This document shows, in pieces, positions 12,521-25,508 of a DNA stretch of 64,000 nt. Below the pieces are notes generated by a model. The model did no database searches. It was not told the origin of the DNA and saw only the letters and a list, made by a program, of their open reading frames with translations. The stretch's first letter is position 1, and the number at the start of each line of letters is the position of its first letter. A program made the translations under genes and the position numbers. The DNA is taken from positions 62,001 through 126,000 of the forward strand of contig JAUJYZ010000876.1 in the NCBI GenBank assembly GCA_033675265.1. The letters are read 5' to 3'. This DNA comes from Actinostola sp. cb2023 (lineage: Eukaryota > Cnidaria > Anthozoa > Actiniaria > Actinostolidae).

Positions 12521-12592
12521 AGCGTCACCAGTTGTTTTGTGTTGTTAAATATATCACTTGGTAGCGAGGTAAGTTGGTTATTGTACAAATAT
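12521..12592 (-). CDS. LRR cassette exon, most 3' seen
   Basis: 72 bp, phase 2-2. Starts YLYNNQLTSLPSDIF, ends NNTKQLVT. It has a good donor (gtaagt), so at least one further exon is expected downstream, but none was recognised below 12.5 kb. Confidence 0.87.
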
Positions 12593-13015
12593 CTATAGAA
12601 ACAAAACAGTATCAGAGGAAATGTTTTGCTGGAATAAAAACAATCACAATAAACAAAACAACAACAATACCGTTTAATCTAAAATGGATCAATGTTGTGT
12701 TATTTTTTTAAGGACTTCAAAGAAATGATGGCGACAATGTACGTACTTTATATACATTCAATTAATATGTCCTAAATGTGTACAAGTCAATATCATGCGT
12801 ATATGTTGTTGTTAATTATTATTTAAGTGTTTATATTATAGATTAGAGGTCATCAAGGCCTAATTAGCTTTTATAATATGTCAAATTTTAACGGGTATTT
12901 TGGGTTGGGTTGGGTCTAAATATTTTAGATAGCAGGGTATCTCGTGTTCACCTACTTCCTTAAGAATCTCGAAATATATAAATAAATTAAGCTACCTATG
13001 CTGTTCTTGACTTAC

Positions 13016-13090
13016 AGGGTTTCCAGTTGTTGTTTTGTTTTGTTGAATAGACCACTTGGTAGTGAGGTAAGTTGGTTATTGTACAAATAT
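13016..13090 (-). CDS. LRR cassette exon with one extra codon (75 bp)
   Basis: 75 bp, phase 2-2. Starts YLYNNQLTSLPSGLF, ends NKTKQQLET: one CAA codon is duplicated. The frame is kept; the repeat has 25 instead of 24 residues. Confidence 0.87.
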
Positions 13091-13229
13091 CTGCAAAAAC
13101 AAAACAATGTTAGAGGAAATGTTAAAATGCAAGAAACAACAATCACAAATTAACAAAACAAAAACAATACTATTAAATCTAACGTGAACCATTGTTACGT
13201 AAAATGAAGTAACCTACGTTGTTACTTAC

Positions 13230-13301
13230 AGGGATACCAGTTGTTTTGTGTTGTTGAATATATCACTTGGCAACGTGGTAATTTGGTTTCTATCTATTTC
13301 T
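13230..13301 (-). CDS. LRR cassette exon (most divergent of the cluster)
   Basis: 72 bp, phase 2-2. Starts EIDRNQITTLPSDIF, ends NNTKQLVS. The acceptor is tttttgtag. Several core changes (L to I, S to T) while the frame stays open. Confidence 0.85.
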
Positions 13302-13445
13302 CTACAAAAACAAAACAATGTTAGAGGAAATGTTTTAACATTTCGTGTTTAAAAACACGAAGTAAAAACAATCACAAATAAATAATACTTTTTATCTAAC
13401 GTGAACGATTGTTGCGTTAAATGAAGTACCTACGTTGTTACTTAC

Positions 13446-13517
13446 AGGATTACCAGTTTTTCTGTGTTGTTGAAAAGACCACTTGGTAGCGAGGTAAGTT
13501 GGTTATTCCTCAAATAT
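13446..13517 (-). CDS. LRR cassette exon
   Basis: 72 bp, phase 2-2. Starts YLRNNQLTSLPSGLF, ends NNTEKLVI. Confidence 0.88.
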
Positions 13518-13643
13518 CTACAGAAAAAAAAAGTATCCGAGGAAATGTTATACTGGAAGAAGAAAACAACAACAAAAAGAAAGCATAAATAATACTTATT
13601 AATCTAATTATTCTAACGTGTTAAACCATACGTTGTTACTTAC

Positions 13644-13715
13644 AGGTATTGCAGTTGTTTTGCGTTGTTGAATAGACCACTTGGTAGCGAGGTAAGTTGG
13701 TTATTGGTCAAATAT
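13644..13715 (-). CDS. LRR cassette exon
   Basis: 72 bp, phase 2-2. Starts YLTNNQLTSLPSGLF, ends NNAKQLQY. Differs from the exon at 13812-13883 almost only at the residues flanking the conserved core. Confidence 0.88.
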
Positions 13716-13811
13716 CTACAGAAGGAAAGAGTATCTGAGGAAATGTTATACTGGAAAGAAAACAGATTGAAACAATAATGTTGAATCTAACGTACGTTGT
13801 TATTTACTTAC

Positions 13812-13883
13812 AGGGAGACCAGTTGTTTTGCGTTGTTGAATAGACCACTTGGTAGCGAGGTAAGTTGGTTATTTCTCAAATAT
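13812..13883 (-). CDS. LRR cassette exon
   Basis: 72 bp, phase 2-2. Starts YLRNNQLTSLPSGLF, ends NNAKQLVS. Confidence 0.88.
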
Positions 13884-14004
13884 CTACAGAAGGAAAGAGT
13901 ATCTGAGGAAATGTTATACTGGAAGAAGAAAACAAAAACAATACTGTTGAATCTAACGTGAACCATTGTTGCCGCGAAATGAAGTAACCTACGTTGTTAC
14001 TTAC

Positions 14005-14076
14005 AGGTATTGCAGTTGTTTGGTGTTGTTGAAGAGATCACTTGGTAGCGAGGTAAGTTGATTATTGGTCAAATAT
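14005..14076 (-). CDS. LRR cassette exon
   Basis: 72 bp, phase 2-2. Starts YLTNNQLTSLPSDLF, ends NNTKQLQY. Closest to the consensus of the array. Confidence 0.88.
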
Positions 14077-14235
14077 CTACAGAAACAAAAACCAATATCA
14101 GAGGATTGTTGCATTGGAAGAAAAAAAACAAACACACACAATAACATACGGTAAAGAAAAAGAAAAACAATACCGTTAAATCTAACGTGAACCATTAATG
14201 TTGTGTTAAATGAAGTAACCTACGTTGTTACTTAC

Positions 14236-14307
14236 AGATTTTTCAGTTGTATTGTGTTGTTGAATAGATCACTTGGTAGCGAGGTAAGTTTGTTATTGCC
14301 CAAAGAT
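14236..14307 (-). CDS. LRR cassette exon
   Basis: 72 bp, phase 2-2. Starts SLGNNKLTSLPSDLF, ends NNTIQLKN. First of the compact cluster of eight exons running down to 12521. Confidence 0.88.
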
Positions 14308-15299
14308 CTACAGAAAAAAAACAGTGTCAGAGGAAAATAATGTTATACTGGAAGAAATCAAAAACGATACTACAATCATCAACAATTTACCTGGAATTTA
14401 TTAAATAAATAAAATAAATGATTTTTTTTAAAACTTGGAATGTATTACTCGGTCTAGAGCACGGGTTTTAAAACACAGTTGGCATCTCCTTTCCGTTTCA
14501 TAAAATGCATTCCCTCCTGGCCGTGCATGCTAGATTTCGTGATTCGATTGGTTCACAAGTGGAAACCATGGCAACTTATCACATGATGATAAGGAAGTTG
14601 ATCGTCTCTTCGATCATTCGCTATTTATATTTAAATTGATAAATTTATGACGAAAATTGTTTCTGAAAAGCCCTTTTCACGGATTCAATAAAGTTATTGT
14701 ATTATAGTTTGTTGGCTATTTATACAGGATGTTCTTGGATGTTAGCAGTCGCTTTAGCTTTTCCAAGAACCTCATGATCACTATGCTTACAAATGCATTT
14801 TGTATGCTCACACTAAAAGAGGGTGTTGAGCGATTTCTAAAGGAGCTCGATTTCCACGAACGCAAAGAGCACACAAATGAGAAATTTTGACTACAGACTT
14901 TGACTAGAAACTATTTTATATTATTCATTATACTAATATCGGCAAGTATTCAAAGGATCTAGACGATTTCTCAACAATTATTGTAATCACTTTCTAAGCA
15001 TATCAGTCCCAGATAATTTTCCATTGGCCTTCTCAAACGAATTTTAGATTCTCCTGAGAAAATAATGTAATAACTGATTTTGTGTCTTGAATCTCCTGAG
15101 AAAAGAACATAAAAATTGCTTTTGTTGGCATAATGAGTCACCTCGCAAGTTTTATATGAGCGCAAGCGGCCGAGGTGGACCGAGGCAGAAAATTGCAATG
15201 CACCAGAAAATGGAGCAGGACTTAGTTATACGATACTGTTGAATCTAACGTGAATCATTGTCGCGTTAAATTAATGAAGTAACGTACGTTGCTACTTAC
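14308..15299. other. LRR-gene intron, non-coding
   Basis: About 990 bp with no gene. The segment ctcctgagaaaagaacata...gagtcacctcgcaag (15050-15145) recurs at 15740-15800. The 75-codon minus frame here has no recognisable domain. Confidence 0.6.
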
Positions 15300-15371
15300 A
15301 GGTATTTCAGTTGTTTTGCGTTGATGAATATATTACTTGGTAGCGAGGTAAGTTGGTTATTTTCCAAAGAT
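15300..15371 (-). CDS. LRR cassette exon (isolated)
   Basis: 72 bp, phase 2-2. Starts SLENNQLTSLPSNIF, ends INAKQLKY. The sequon NNT is lost (INA). Confidence 0.87.
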
Positions 15372-15844
15372 CTACAGAATAAAAGAATAGCTGAGGAAAT
15401 TAATGTTATACTGGAAGAAGAAAAAAACAATGAAGATACATTACTGTTGAATCTAACGTGAACCATTGTCTTGTCATAGTGATTAATGATGGCTTTGTTG
15501 TACGTAAATATTTAATACTAAAGATTTAGAACCGATCACCATGACGTAATATATCAACAACGAGTGCGAGTGTTTTATCAGGGGTTCAAAACACCGAGAA
15601 ACTAATGAAAGCACGAGGCCGTAGGCCGAGTGCTTTTATTGTTTCGAGGTGTTTTGAATCCTCTGATGAAACACGAAGCACGAGTTTTTGATATTGCTTC
15701 TCAAACTCATTAATAATGAATGATTATCTGAATTGTTCTTGAGTCTCCTGAGAAAAGAACATAATAATTGCTTTTGTGTCTTGGCCTAATGAGTCACCTC
15801 GCAAGTATTATGTTTGTTAAAAAGAGCTTCAAAATCGAACAAGC

Positions 15845-15912
15845 AGTCAGGTAGTATAATGGATAAGTAGTGAGCGTAATGTGCGAGGGGTCACTGATTC
15901 AACTCTGGTTGA
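15845..15912 (+). repeat. tRNA-like (SINE-head) sequence
   Basis: tagtataatgg (15852-15862) resembles a pol III A box, and gattcaactct (15896-15906) resembles a B box at normal spacing. The cloverleaf stems are poor, so this is a tRNA-derived repeat rather than a tRNA gene. Confidence 0.4.
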
Positions 15913-16375
15913 TGATTTATCACTAGATTTTTTTTCATGATAAGTAAGAGGTAGTAAGTCTACTAAGTTAAAGGTAAGTAACATAATGGTAAATATACAA
16001 TAATTTCAGTGTCTTGATCAGTGTCTTGATCAGTTCTTCCTCCGGTATGAAGATACATCCACCTGACTCGACTCGTGAGAGCTGATTGGTTATTGAGCTA
16101 ATGAATTATTAATGAGTTTGAGAAAAGCATTTCAAATACTCATTAATTATTCATGAGGTAACCAGCCAATCCGGTGCATCAAATCCGGCAACATGATGGA
16201 CCTGGATACCTCGGAAAGTCCGCTCTAGAGTACTTTGAAATGCATTTCAAGGACTTTGAAAATGTGTTTTCCTACTGTTTGATGGCATGACGAATCGTCA
16301 TGTACTTATGAGTAAGTTGTTTTCTTAGTCACAGGACAATTCAATCAGGAACCATTGTTCCTGCATACTCGAGGG

Positions 16376-16383
16376 TATAAAAG
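16376..16383 (+). promoter_or_regulatory. TATA box of retrotransposon 1
   Basis: TATAAAAG in the context gagggtataaaagcagg, about 80 bp before the first ATG (16459) and about 400 bp before the reverse-transcriptase frame. Likely the core promoter of the element that follows. Confidence 0.5.
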
Positions 16384-16630
16384 CAGGTTTGCAGAATAGA
16401 ATCGTCCTCCACGTTTCAGCAACAAGAAACCTTACCACAGCTTACGCTAAATTTAATTATGGTTCCTTGGGTTTTGTTTTATTTTGTCTGTTCATGACTT
16501 GTTTTAGTGCCTTCTAACGTTTTTTCTCCACTGTTTTTCCCGATGCGACGGATCAAGGCTATCAATCAAGTCGTTCTCAGCCCAACGATATATGTTTCTC
16601 ATGTGGCTAGAGAGGGCACTGGAGCTCTGA

Positions 16631-18779
16631 ATGTCGAGCTGGCTACCCCTACAGGCAAGGTGGAGTACGCGGTGGATATGGAAGCTACGCCAAAAAGAAT
16701 TGGCAACACAGCACAAATTCCGAGTACAGCGCCCCAAGCAGTGGAAAAATGAAGTTAATGACTTATCTGACGATGAATCCGTCATACTTGAGGTACTTTT
16801 AGAACAAAAAGGAGAAACTGTTTCTAGGTCACAAAAACCTAATGAGCCTTTAAAGAATTGCTCGGTCAGAGGGAGACTTAAACAACATATTAGATTTTGG
16901 GAAAGGATTGAAGCCCCCGAGTTTATTATCGACACAATACGAGAGGGTTACAAGATCCCGTTTGTGGTAGTGCCACCATACTGCGTTAGAAAGAATAATA
17001 AGTCGGCGAATTTATATGACGATTTTGTTAAAGAAGCCATAGAAGAGCTCTTAGAAGGAGACAGGATTTCTGAAGTCGGGTGCCGAAAAGATTTACATGT
17101 TGTTAATCCACTGTCAGTGTCAGTTCAGTCGTCGGGAAAGAAAAGACTGATTTTGGATCTAAGGATCGTGAACAAATGCATTTATAAGCAGAAGTTTAAG
17201 TTTGAAGACCATAAAAAAGCATTGGAATATTTCGTTCAAGGTGGTTACGCAACCAAGTTTGATCTAAAAAGTGGCTACCATCATGTTGACATTTTTTCCC
17301 GAGCATAGACAGTACCTGGGTTTTTGTTGGACTTTCCAGGATGGCGTAGAAATATTTTTTATGTTTAATGTCCTGCCCTTCGGGTTATCTACTGCTCCTT
17401 ATATGTTCACGAAATTGCTTCGTCCTCTAGTGAAGTTATGGAGATGCAGAGGACTGCATTCAGTACTATATTTGGATGACGGACTAAACTTTGAAGAATC
17501 ATATGAAAAAGCAAATTACGCATCTCACCACATGCAGGGAGATTTACTCGCGGCGGGTTTCATTGTTAATCAAGAAAAGAGCATTTGGGAACCTACCCAA
17601 AATATAGAATGGCTTGGCATTATTTGGGATGTAAAAGGTGGATGTATTTCAATTGGCGAGAAGCGCATAGATAAAGAAAGCTAAGAGATTACTAGAATAT
17701 GCACTTGACAAACCGTGTAAGTCAGCTCGAGAGCTGGCTGCGATCGTTGGATCAATAATGTCTATGAGTCCAGTGGTGGGTCGGATTTCTTGCATAATGT
17801 CTAGACATTGTCAAATCGCGGTGGCGATAGCAGATGACTGGGACACTAAACATGATTTAGACAAGTACTGCATTTTGGAAGTCAGATTTTGGTATGAGAA
17901 TCTCGTTAACGTTAACACCAAATATTGTTTCAACCGGCTAGTGCACAATAAAATGATATATTCAGATGCTAGTGATCACGCTTGCGGTGCGTTAGTGAAA
18001 GGAGACAAAGAACTGATTTGCCACAGAATGTTTACGCTAGAAGAGGCTAGTTATAGCTCAACCCATCGTGAACTGATCGCCATCTTGTATAGTTTAGAAG
18101 CTTTTGGGGAGACCCTGTATAACTCAAAAATCAAATGGTTCACTGACAATCAATCTAGTGCGAGAATCGTGGAAGTGGGTAGCATGAAAATGAATTTGCA
18201 CTTATTGGCATACAAGATTTTCTCACATTGCTTAGAACATAACATTGATTTATACATCGAATGGATCCCCAGAGAAATGAATACACAAGCGGATTTTATC
18301 AGTAAAATTCGAGACTGTGACGACTGGCAAATTACCAGTGACTTATTTCACGAACTAGATCAACTATGGGGACCTCATACTCTAGATTGTTTTGCCTCGT
18401 TTTACAACGCTAAGACTTCACGGTTTTTCTCGCGTTTCTGGAATCCTGGTTGCGCAGGAGTTGATATGCATTTTATCATTCATGGCAAGGAGAAAACTGT
18501 CTAATTGTGCCGCCGGTGAACATTGTCACCCAAGTACTTTTAAGTAATTAAAATTACATGAACACTCAAAACACTGTAGGAACACTGATCGTGCCGGCGT
18601 GGCCTTCTGCTGTATTTTGGCCCGTACTCTGGCAGCGTTATGGAACTTATTATATTAATGAATATAGGTATTACAAGGGGAACGAATGCTGCATTCATGG
18701 TAGAAATACCAAGTCTGTACTAGGATCACCCGAATGGAACGGCTATATAATTGCCATACGATTGTCATTTTTGAAATAA
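16631..18779 (+). pseudogene. DIRS-type reverse transcriptase / RNase H, decayed
   Basis: Reverse transcriptase followed by RNase H, spread over several frames. It starts with RGRLKQHIRFWERI and EGYKIPFVVVPP, typical of tyrosine-recombinase retrotransposons. The RT core has KFDLKSGYHHVDIF, then VLPFGLSTAPYMF and the catalytic YLDD (in VLYLDDGL). RNase H acidic residues are visible in YSDASDHACGAL, HRELIAIL, FTDNQSSA and NTQADFIS. The tail WNPGCAGVDM, then NCLIVPPVN and TLIVPAWPSAVFWPVL is a recurrent C-terminal block of this class. Damage: one extra T near 17285, a shift near 17680, and one or two more near 18490-18560. No clear gag precedes it. Plus strand, antisense to the LRR gene. Confidence 0.88.
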
Positions 18780-18842
18780 AAAATTGAAGTAGTGCTCGAT
18801 CAATTTGTATTAGTTTTTCTACGACGAGTTAGAACTCTATTC

Positions 18843-18980
18843 AAGAGCCAACGGGCATTGAGACTTGTGGACCGATGGGTCAATCACAAAAGAGCCAATG
18901 GGCATTGAGTTTTGTGGACCGATGGGTCAATCACAAAAGAGCCAATGGGCATTGAGAGTTGTGGACCAACGGGTCCAAAT
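18843..18980. repeat. 54-bp tandem repeat, 2.5 copies
   Basis: Units of the form agccaatgggcattgag followed by tgtggaccgatgggtcaatc, between the RNase H tail and the recombinase frame of retrotransposon 1. Confidence 0.9.
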
Positions 18981-19228
18981 TTACGGGTTTTTGCATTTTC
19001 GCGTAGGCCCAGAAAACGATTCGACGGTTTCAGTTAATTGTGTGCAATGAGACATTTATAATTATTACATGCATGGGTCTTATTTTTCACATATTAATGA
19101 GAATATTTTCCCACTAGCTAGCTTTAGCAAGTGGGATGTTTGACGTTGTTCTGTCTTGCTTCTAGGTATTATTACATTCACAAGCATGGAAAACCGCGGG
19201 ACCGACCAGTGCGATCAAGCAATTAATT

Positions 19229-20095
19229 TTGGACTGTTTTAGGTCGAGGGCAGTATCGACTGTGAAGAGATACTTGAAGGAAGTTGTTACGTTTTTGAAT
19301 TTTCAAACACACAGAGGGTTACCGGGTTACTTGCCCGCAACAGTAGTGCATTTGTCTTTGTACTTGTCATCCTTGTTAGGTAAGACAAAAGTTGCGGCAG
19401 TGTCTACAGCGTTTGCAGCTCTCAAGTGGGTTCATGGGATACTGCCGGTACAGAGTAACCCGTTAGATTCTGGACTGTTTAGACATCTGGTCGAAGCAGA
19501 AAAGAGGCAAAGAACCAGCGCAATTGTAAAGAAAGAACCAGCCTCGTTGGACCTAATCAAGGCTATAATCAGTCGTTATGGACAAGAAAATGCTACGCTC
19601 AAAGATTTGAGGGTCGCCACCATGTGAACATTATCGTTCGCAGGATTATTCCGTTCGAAGGAATTGCTTAACATTAAACTTTGTGATATGAAACTATTTA
19701 CTGATTACATTATAATCCACGTTCCTTGTAGTAAGACTGATGTCTATAGACAAGGTCAAGACGTTTTCATTGCAAAATCGCTTAGAGAATCGTGCCCTGG
19801 TCTTCTATTAGAAAGATATATCGAAAAAGCAAAGATCAACGTTAATGATAGTAAAGATTATTTATTTAAGAATGTAATATTTCTAAAGTCCACAAATCAA
19901 TATAATTTAGGGAATAAGATGCTTTCCTATACCAGGTTCCGTGAACTCTTTAAGACATGCCATAAAGAATTAGGATATGACGAGAAACAGTATTCCCTCC
20001 ATAATTTTCGTTCAGGTGGTGCAACCACTATCGTTAAAAATTTAACATACCCAGAAATCAGAGACATGCCTGGTCGCGCAGCTCATTATTCATAA
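19229..20095 (+). pseudogene. Tyrosine recombinase of retrotransposon 1, decayed
   Basis: One reading frame interrupted by a single TGA (19625-19627) between RVATM and TLSFAGLFRSKELL. The N-terminal SAM-like domain (STVKRYLKEVVTFLNF, PATVVHLSLYLSSL) is followed by the catalytic domain: Arg in LFRSKELL and HxxR in HNFRSGGATT. The expected C-terminal GRW...Y segment is degraded (GRAAHYS then stop). Tyrosine recombinases insert the circular cDNA of DIRS/Ngaro-class elements in place of a DDE integrase. Confidence 0.88.
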
Positions 20096-21269
20096 GCTTT
20101 TCGTACATTTACATATCAAAGAGAAATGGTAGAAATGTATGGCAAAACATAGAAAATCAGAAATATCTGAAGAACTAAACTTCGGATAAAAACTCCCGAT
20201 AGCTAATTCACAAGTTTAATGTTTTGAGTGCTCGAATCGAGTACACTTCTTACAATCAAACGAAAATAAAGTATGACAAAATCGATTTCAAAAATCGCTC
20301 TCTCAACAACATCTCACCTCTGTCATTTACTATAAAAGGCCGCCAAATTGAGTAAATTCCTAAAAGTTGGAGTCCGGTAGCAGCTTCGTCGAGCGTGGTA
20401 CACACTTTCCCGATAGCCAGTTCGAAAGGACATCATCTAAACTCACAGAATATCACACTTGTTTGGACATAAATTCCACTTCTAATATGACAAAGTCCAG
20501 CCAAAGATAAGCTAAATTCCACTTTCGCCGATACAGAAGCATACTGAGTAAATATACTGTTTTCACCGTTGTTTTTCACTTGGTAAACGCTTCTGTCAAG
20601 ATTATTTGGATCGCCATGTTTACATAAGTAGCCTGCCCTGTTAGATTACACAGGAAACCCAGAGATAGTTAGCTGAGTTAGGCTCAAAAAGCGAGAAATA
20701 GGAGAGACGATGGAGGGGAGGGGGTTCAACTTTGGGCTTCCTGTGGTAAATACCATTTTCGTATCTTTTTGCTAAATTTGCAATTATTTTAAAATGTAGA
20801 GGCTGTATGATCAAGATCGCTTCACACTATTAGTTTGTGATTCAGATTTCACATAGTTTACATGAATTTGAGCATAATCTTTTGATTCTGGGTAACTCCG
20901 CTGACACAAATAATCGTAGACGCAAAATGTCTCTGATTTCTGGCAATGAAGCAACGTCAGTTCCAAAGAAAGGTTGCTTAACCTTCATGGACGATGGAAA
21001 TCTGACATTGCCAAGGACATGTATGTGAAAGAAGGCCTCCAAGAACGCCTTAGCGTTTCCAAAAGTTTAGGTTTATAGTTCTCTCTATTGGAACTCCTGT
21101 ACTGTTGAAATAAAATACCATCCTGGTGAAGGTTCTTGTTTGCCTGCAACAAGCCTAGCCTATAAAACATGTTGTTTTAGTCTTGTGTTTAAGGGATGAC
21201 AGCGCGGGAATGACGAATTAATAGGAAAATGTTTTTCATTCGGATGAATACAATGAAGGAGAATGAAAT
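20096..21269. other. Non-coding interval within the composite insertion
   Basis: No gene supported. Probably includes the 3' end of retrotransposon 1. Short frames around 20837-21170 have no recognised domain. Confidence 0.5.
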
Positions 21270-21838
21270 GATGGATTTCAAAGTACTCTTTCCTGAGTTC
21301 TTATCCCTCATATAACAATCATCGGGACCTTGGACAGAGTAAAGGCAATACCACTCTGTCCGAATTATAATTAGATTCAATCTGAAAGCACGCTCTATTC
21401 AATGCTACTCAAGAGTCCAACACATGTGAGATACGATGTTCTCGACTCTGCGCATGAGCAGAGAATATGCAAAGACTGGAAGTCTTGCTTTTCCGGGCTA
21501 AAATCTTGGAACTCCTTAGTTATTGCCTTTAGGTCATTGCATGTAATAATTAATGAGTATTTGAAGTCGTTCCAAAGCCTCGAATTCGGATCGACTAGAC
21601 GGGGTTTCCAGTCCTCGGCCTCATTCTCGGCTTTGAAACATTACTTCAAAATCTCGTCAAAAACTCATTAATTATTCATGAGGAAAACAGCCAACCAGGT
21701 GTCCTCAATTTGGTCACATGATGGAACTAGATAGCCCGGAAAGTCCGCTCCAGAGTACTTTGGAATGATTTCAAGTCCGCTCTAGAGTACTTTGAAATAT
21801 TATTTCAAGTCCTAGGACTGGAAATATCAGTTCAATAG

Positions 21839-22018
21839 GCGACTTGCATGATGGCGTCATATACTACAAGTACCAAAATGCTTTGCCCATTGTCTTTTGT
21901 TAGAGAATTAGCAACAATTGTCTTGCTATTCTCATGAGGGAATAACAATCTGAATAAGAAAGAAAATTCCCAAAGCATTCTGGTACTTGTAGTAAAACAA
22001 CGTCATCATGCAAGTCGC
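21839..22018. mobile_element. Foldback MITE, 180 bp
   Basis: Ends gcgacttgcatgatg and catcatgcaagtcgc; arms of about 47 bp (also actacaagtacca against tggtacttgtagt). A 43-bp segment right after it (22021-22063) recurs at 22434-22476. Confidence 0.85.
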
Positions 22019-22179
22019 ATGGAATAGAAATATCATATAAATCAATAACTTAATTTCTGAATACTATTTCAAATTAAACTTAGACACAAGTAACATGTTA
22101 TTTGTCTTAAAAAACTGGGAATGCATGATTTTTATCTGCTTATTTAAAAAAAACGCATTTAATAATTTCATAAACTGGA

Positions 22180-22252
22180 TACGGCGGGGATTCCAACCCG
22201 GAACACTCTATTGCTAATCCCCTTCCTTACCACTATGCCATCAGGTAGTTCG
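22180..22252 (-). repeat. tRNA-derived SINE-like sequence
   Basis: On the minus strand, tggcatagtgg (22240-22230) matches the pol III A box TRGCNNAGYGG, and ggttggaatcc (22198-22188) is close to the B box GGTTCGANTCC, at tRNA-like spacing. The anticodon region does not fold well, so I do not call a functional tRNA. Confidence 0.55.
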
Positions 22253-22578
22253 ATGGGTATCACGGAATTTGATTCACTTATATCTTGGCATTCGTTTAAT
22301 GCGTCATTGAATATTGTTTTTTGTTTAAGAAACAAATACAAAACTATTTCCATTTCAATAAACAAATTCCTCCCGTATAATTAATTCGTTTTAGAAGTAG
22401 TTCAAAGGCCTCCAATTCGGACTGGACGGGGTTTGGAATAGAAATATCATATAAATCAATAACTTAATTTCTTAATTTCCAGTCCTCATTGTCGGCCTTT
22501 AAACATTACTTAAAGACCAACTAAGAAGAGTTTCAACGTGAACCATTGTCGCGTTAAATGAAGTACGTTGATACTTAC

Positions 22579-22650
22579 AGGGTTGCCAGTTGTTTTGCGT
22601 TGTTGAATAGATCACTTGGTAGCGAGGTAAGTGGGTTATTGCCCAAAGAT
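22579..22650 (-). CDS. LRR cassette exon (isolated)
   Basis: 72 bp, phase 2-2. Starts SLGNNPLTSLPSDLF, ends NNAKQLAT. It sits alone between large insertions: (ACAG)n/(GATA)n on its acceptor side, 7 kb of transposon sequence on its donor side. Confidence 0.87.
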
Positions 22651-22801
22651 CTACAGAAAAATAGACAGTATCAGAGGAAATGTTATACTGGAAAAAAAAA
22701 AGACATTAATAACAATAACAAAAACAACACTGTTGGATCTAACGTCAACCATTGTTGCGTTTAGGTATCATACTACCCCTACCGAACGGTACTGATGCAT
22801 T

Positions 22802-23217
<416 letters not shown>

Positions 23218-23439
23218 GCACCTTTATTTCAATACGATAGTTTCATAAGTTACAAAATTAAACTTTTTTACATGAAAGTCGTATATTAGAAAATCTATAA
23301 AAATTATATCACAAAATTTGTAAAACTGAGCTAAAATTAGGCATTGAATATCATTTTACAATCTATACAATAAGGATCATTATTTCATTTACAATATTTA
23401 CAAACGTTCCATAATAATAACTCAATTGACAGTCTGTAA

Positions 23440-24215
<776 letters not shown>

Positions 24216-25209
24216 CATGATGTAATGTTTCAAAGCCGAGAATGAGGACTAGACGGGGTTTCCAGTCCGAGGCGAAGCCGAGGACTGGAAACCCCGTCTG
24301 GTCCGAATTCGAGGTTTTGGAACGACTTCTCATACTCATTAATTATTACATGCAATGACCTAAAGGCAATAAATAAAGAGTTGCAAGATTTTAGCCCGGA
24401 AAAGCAAGAATTCCAGTCTGCATATTCTCTGCTCATGCGCAGAGTCGAGTACATCGTATATAAATAATATCCCACATGTGTTGGACTCTTGAGTAGCATG
24501 AAGTAGAGCCTGCTTTCAGATTGAATCTCGTTCGGACAGATTGGTACTCTGTCCAAGGTCCCGATGATTGTTATATGAGGGATAAGAACTCAGGAAAGAG
24601 TACTTTGAAATCCATAATTTCAAAGTCCTTGGACTTTGAAATCTATCATTTCAAAGTCCTTGGACTTTGAAATGCATTTCAAAGTACTCTTGAGCGGACT
24701 TTCCGGGGTTTCCAGGTCCATCATGTGTGACCGGAGTTGATGCACCGGATTGGCTGGTTACCTAATGAATAATTAATGAGTTTGAGAATATTACCTTCTA
24801 AGTAGAACCTCCTTTTTTGAAGTAACCATTGCTTAAATTAGCTTCTCTAGAAAGCCGAGACCTTTACCCGGTCGAAACATTTCGGTGTCCATTTTGATAA
24901 CCGTCACGACTAAAACTCCGAAAAAAACACTTCATCCTTGCATTACTTTTATCTCGGTAGAAATATTCTTACACAATAATACTTCTAGAAGCTAAAATAA
25001 TATACATATAGTCTGTCCATGTAAATATGAACAGAATATTGAGCATTTTATAGTCGGCATCAAGAAGACCAGATATTGAAATTCGTTCAAGCGAGCCGTG
25101 ACGTCACAATGGTAGGTATGATTGAATGGAAATGCTAATCCGAGAACAATATAGTCACCCTCTCCCTCCTGAAAATGACATTGGAAAATAAGACGAAAAA
25201 TTAGTATTT

Positions 25210-25508
25210 CCAAATTTTTCGCCTTATTAGAGGTTGCAGGTGCTCAGAATATTTTCCAATGTCAATTTTGAAGACAGCCAAGGATTGTACATAAAAAATC
25301 TGGAAAATTTACGAAATTGGAGATGGTTGTATGAAAAATACATGCATGCGTAGCAATTTTCTGCCATACATTTACTGCATTGAAATTGCTACGCCATGTA
25401 TTTTTGATACAACCATCTCCAAATTCGTACGTAAATTGTCCAGATATTTTAACGTACAATCATTGGCTTTCTTCAAAAATGACATTGGAAAATTAGGCGC
25501 AAAATTAG
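25210..25508. mobile_element. Foldback element, about 300 bp
   Basis: Arms of about 140 bp meet near 25370 (ggagatggttgtatgaaaaat against atttttgatacaaccatctcc). The outer part (aatgacattggaaaat) is also repeated at about 25165. No coding capacity. Confidence 0.8.

Larger units (their letters stand above)
12593..14235 (-). repeat. Tandem LRR exon-intron units
   Basis: Exon starts here are spaced 168-231 bp apart (495 bp for the last). Each intron repeats the same modules in plus-strand order: ctacagaaa, cagtatcagaggaaatgtta, tactggaagaag, a CAA-rich stretch, then ttgaatctaacgtgaacc, attgttgcgttaaatgaag and taacctacgttgttacttac. The same intron modules flank the outlying exons at 15300, 22579, 26499-27159 and 34484, showing that all came from one ancestral unit. 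Confidence 0.92.
15471..22534. mobile_element. 7.06-kb composite insertion in an LRR-gene intron
   Basis: The LRR intron module is cut after aacgtgaaccattgtc (15455-15470), and the same 16 bases restart at 22535-22550 before the module continues. Everything between is therefore inserted sequence flanked by a 16-bp direct repeat. It contains the decayed tyrosine-recombinase retrotransposon, foldback elements and tRNA-like pieces, so it is nested. Which element caused the duplication is not clear. Confidence 0.65.

Noticed and set aside
16504..16935. 143-codon minus-strand frame opposite the retrotransposon 1 start.
   Set aside because: Antisense shadow of the reverse-transcriptase leader; no domain.
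22188..22240. Functional tRNA gene on the minus strand.
   Set aside because: A and B boxes are present, but the anticodon arm and acceptor stem do not pair; better explained as a tRNA-derived repeat.
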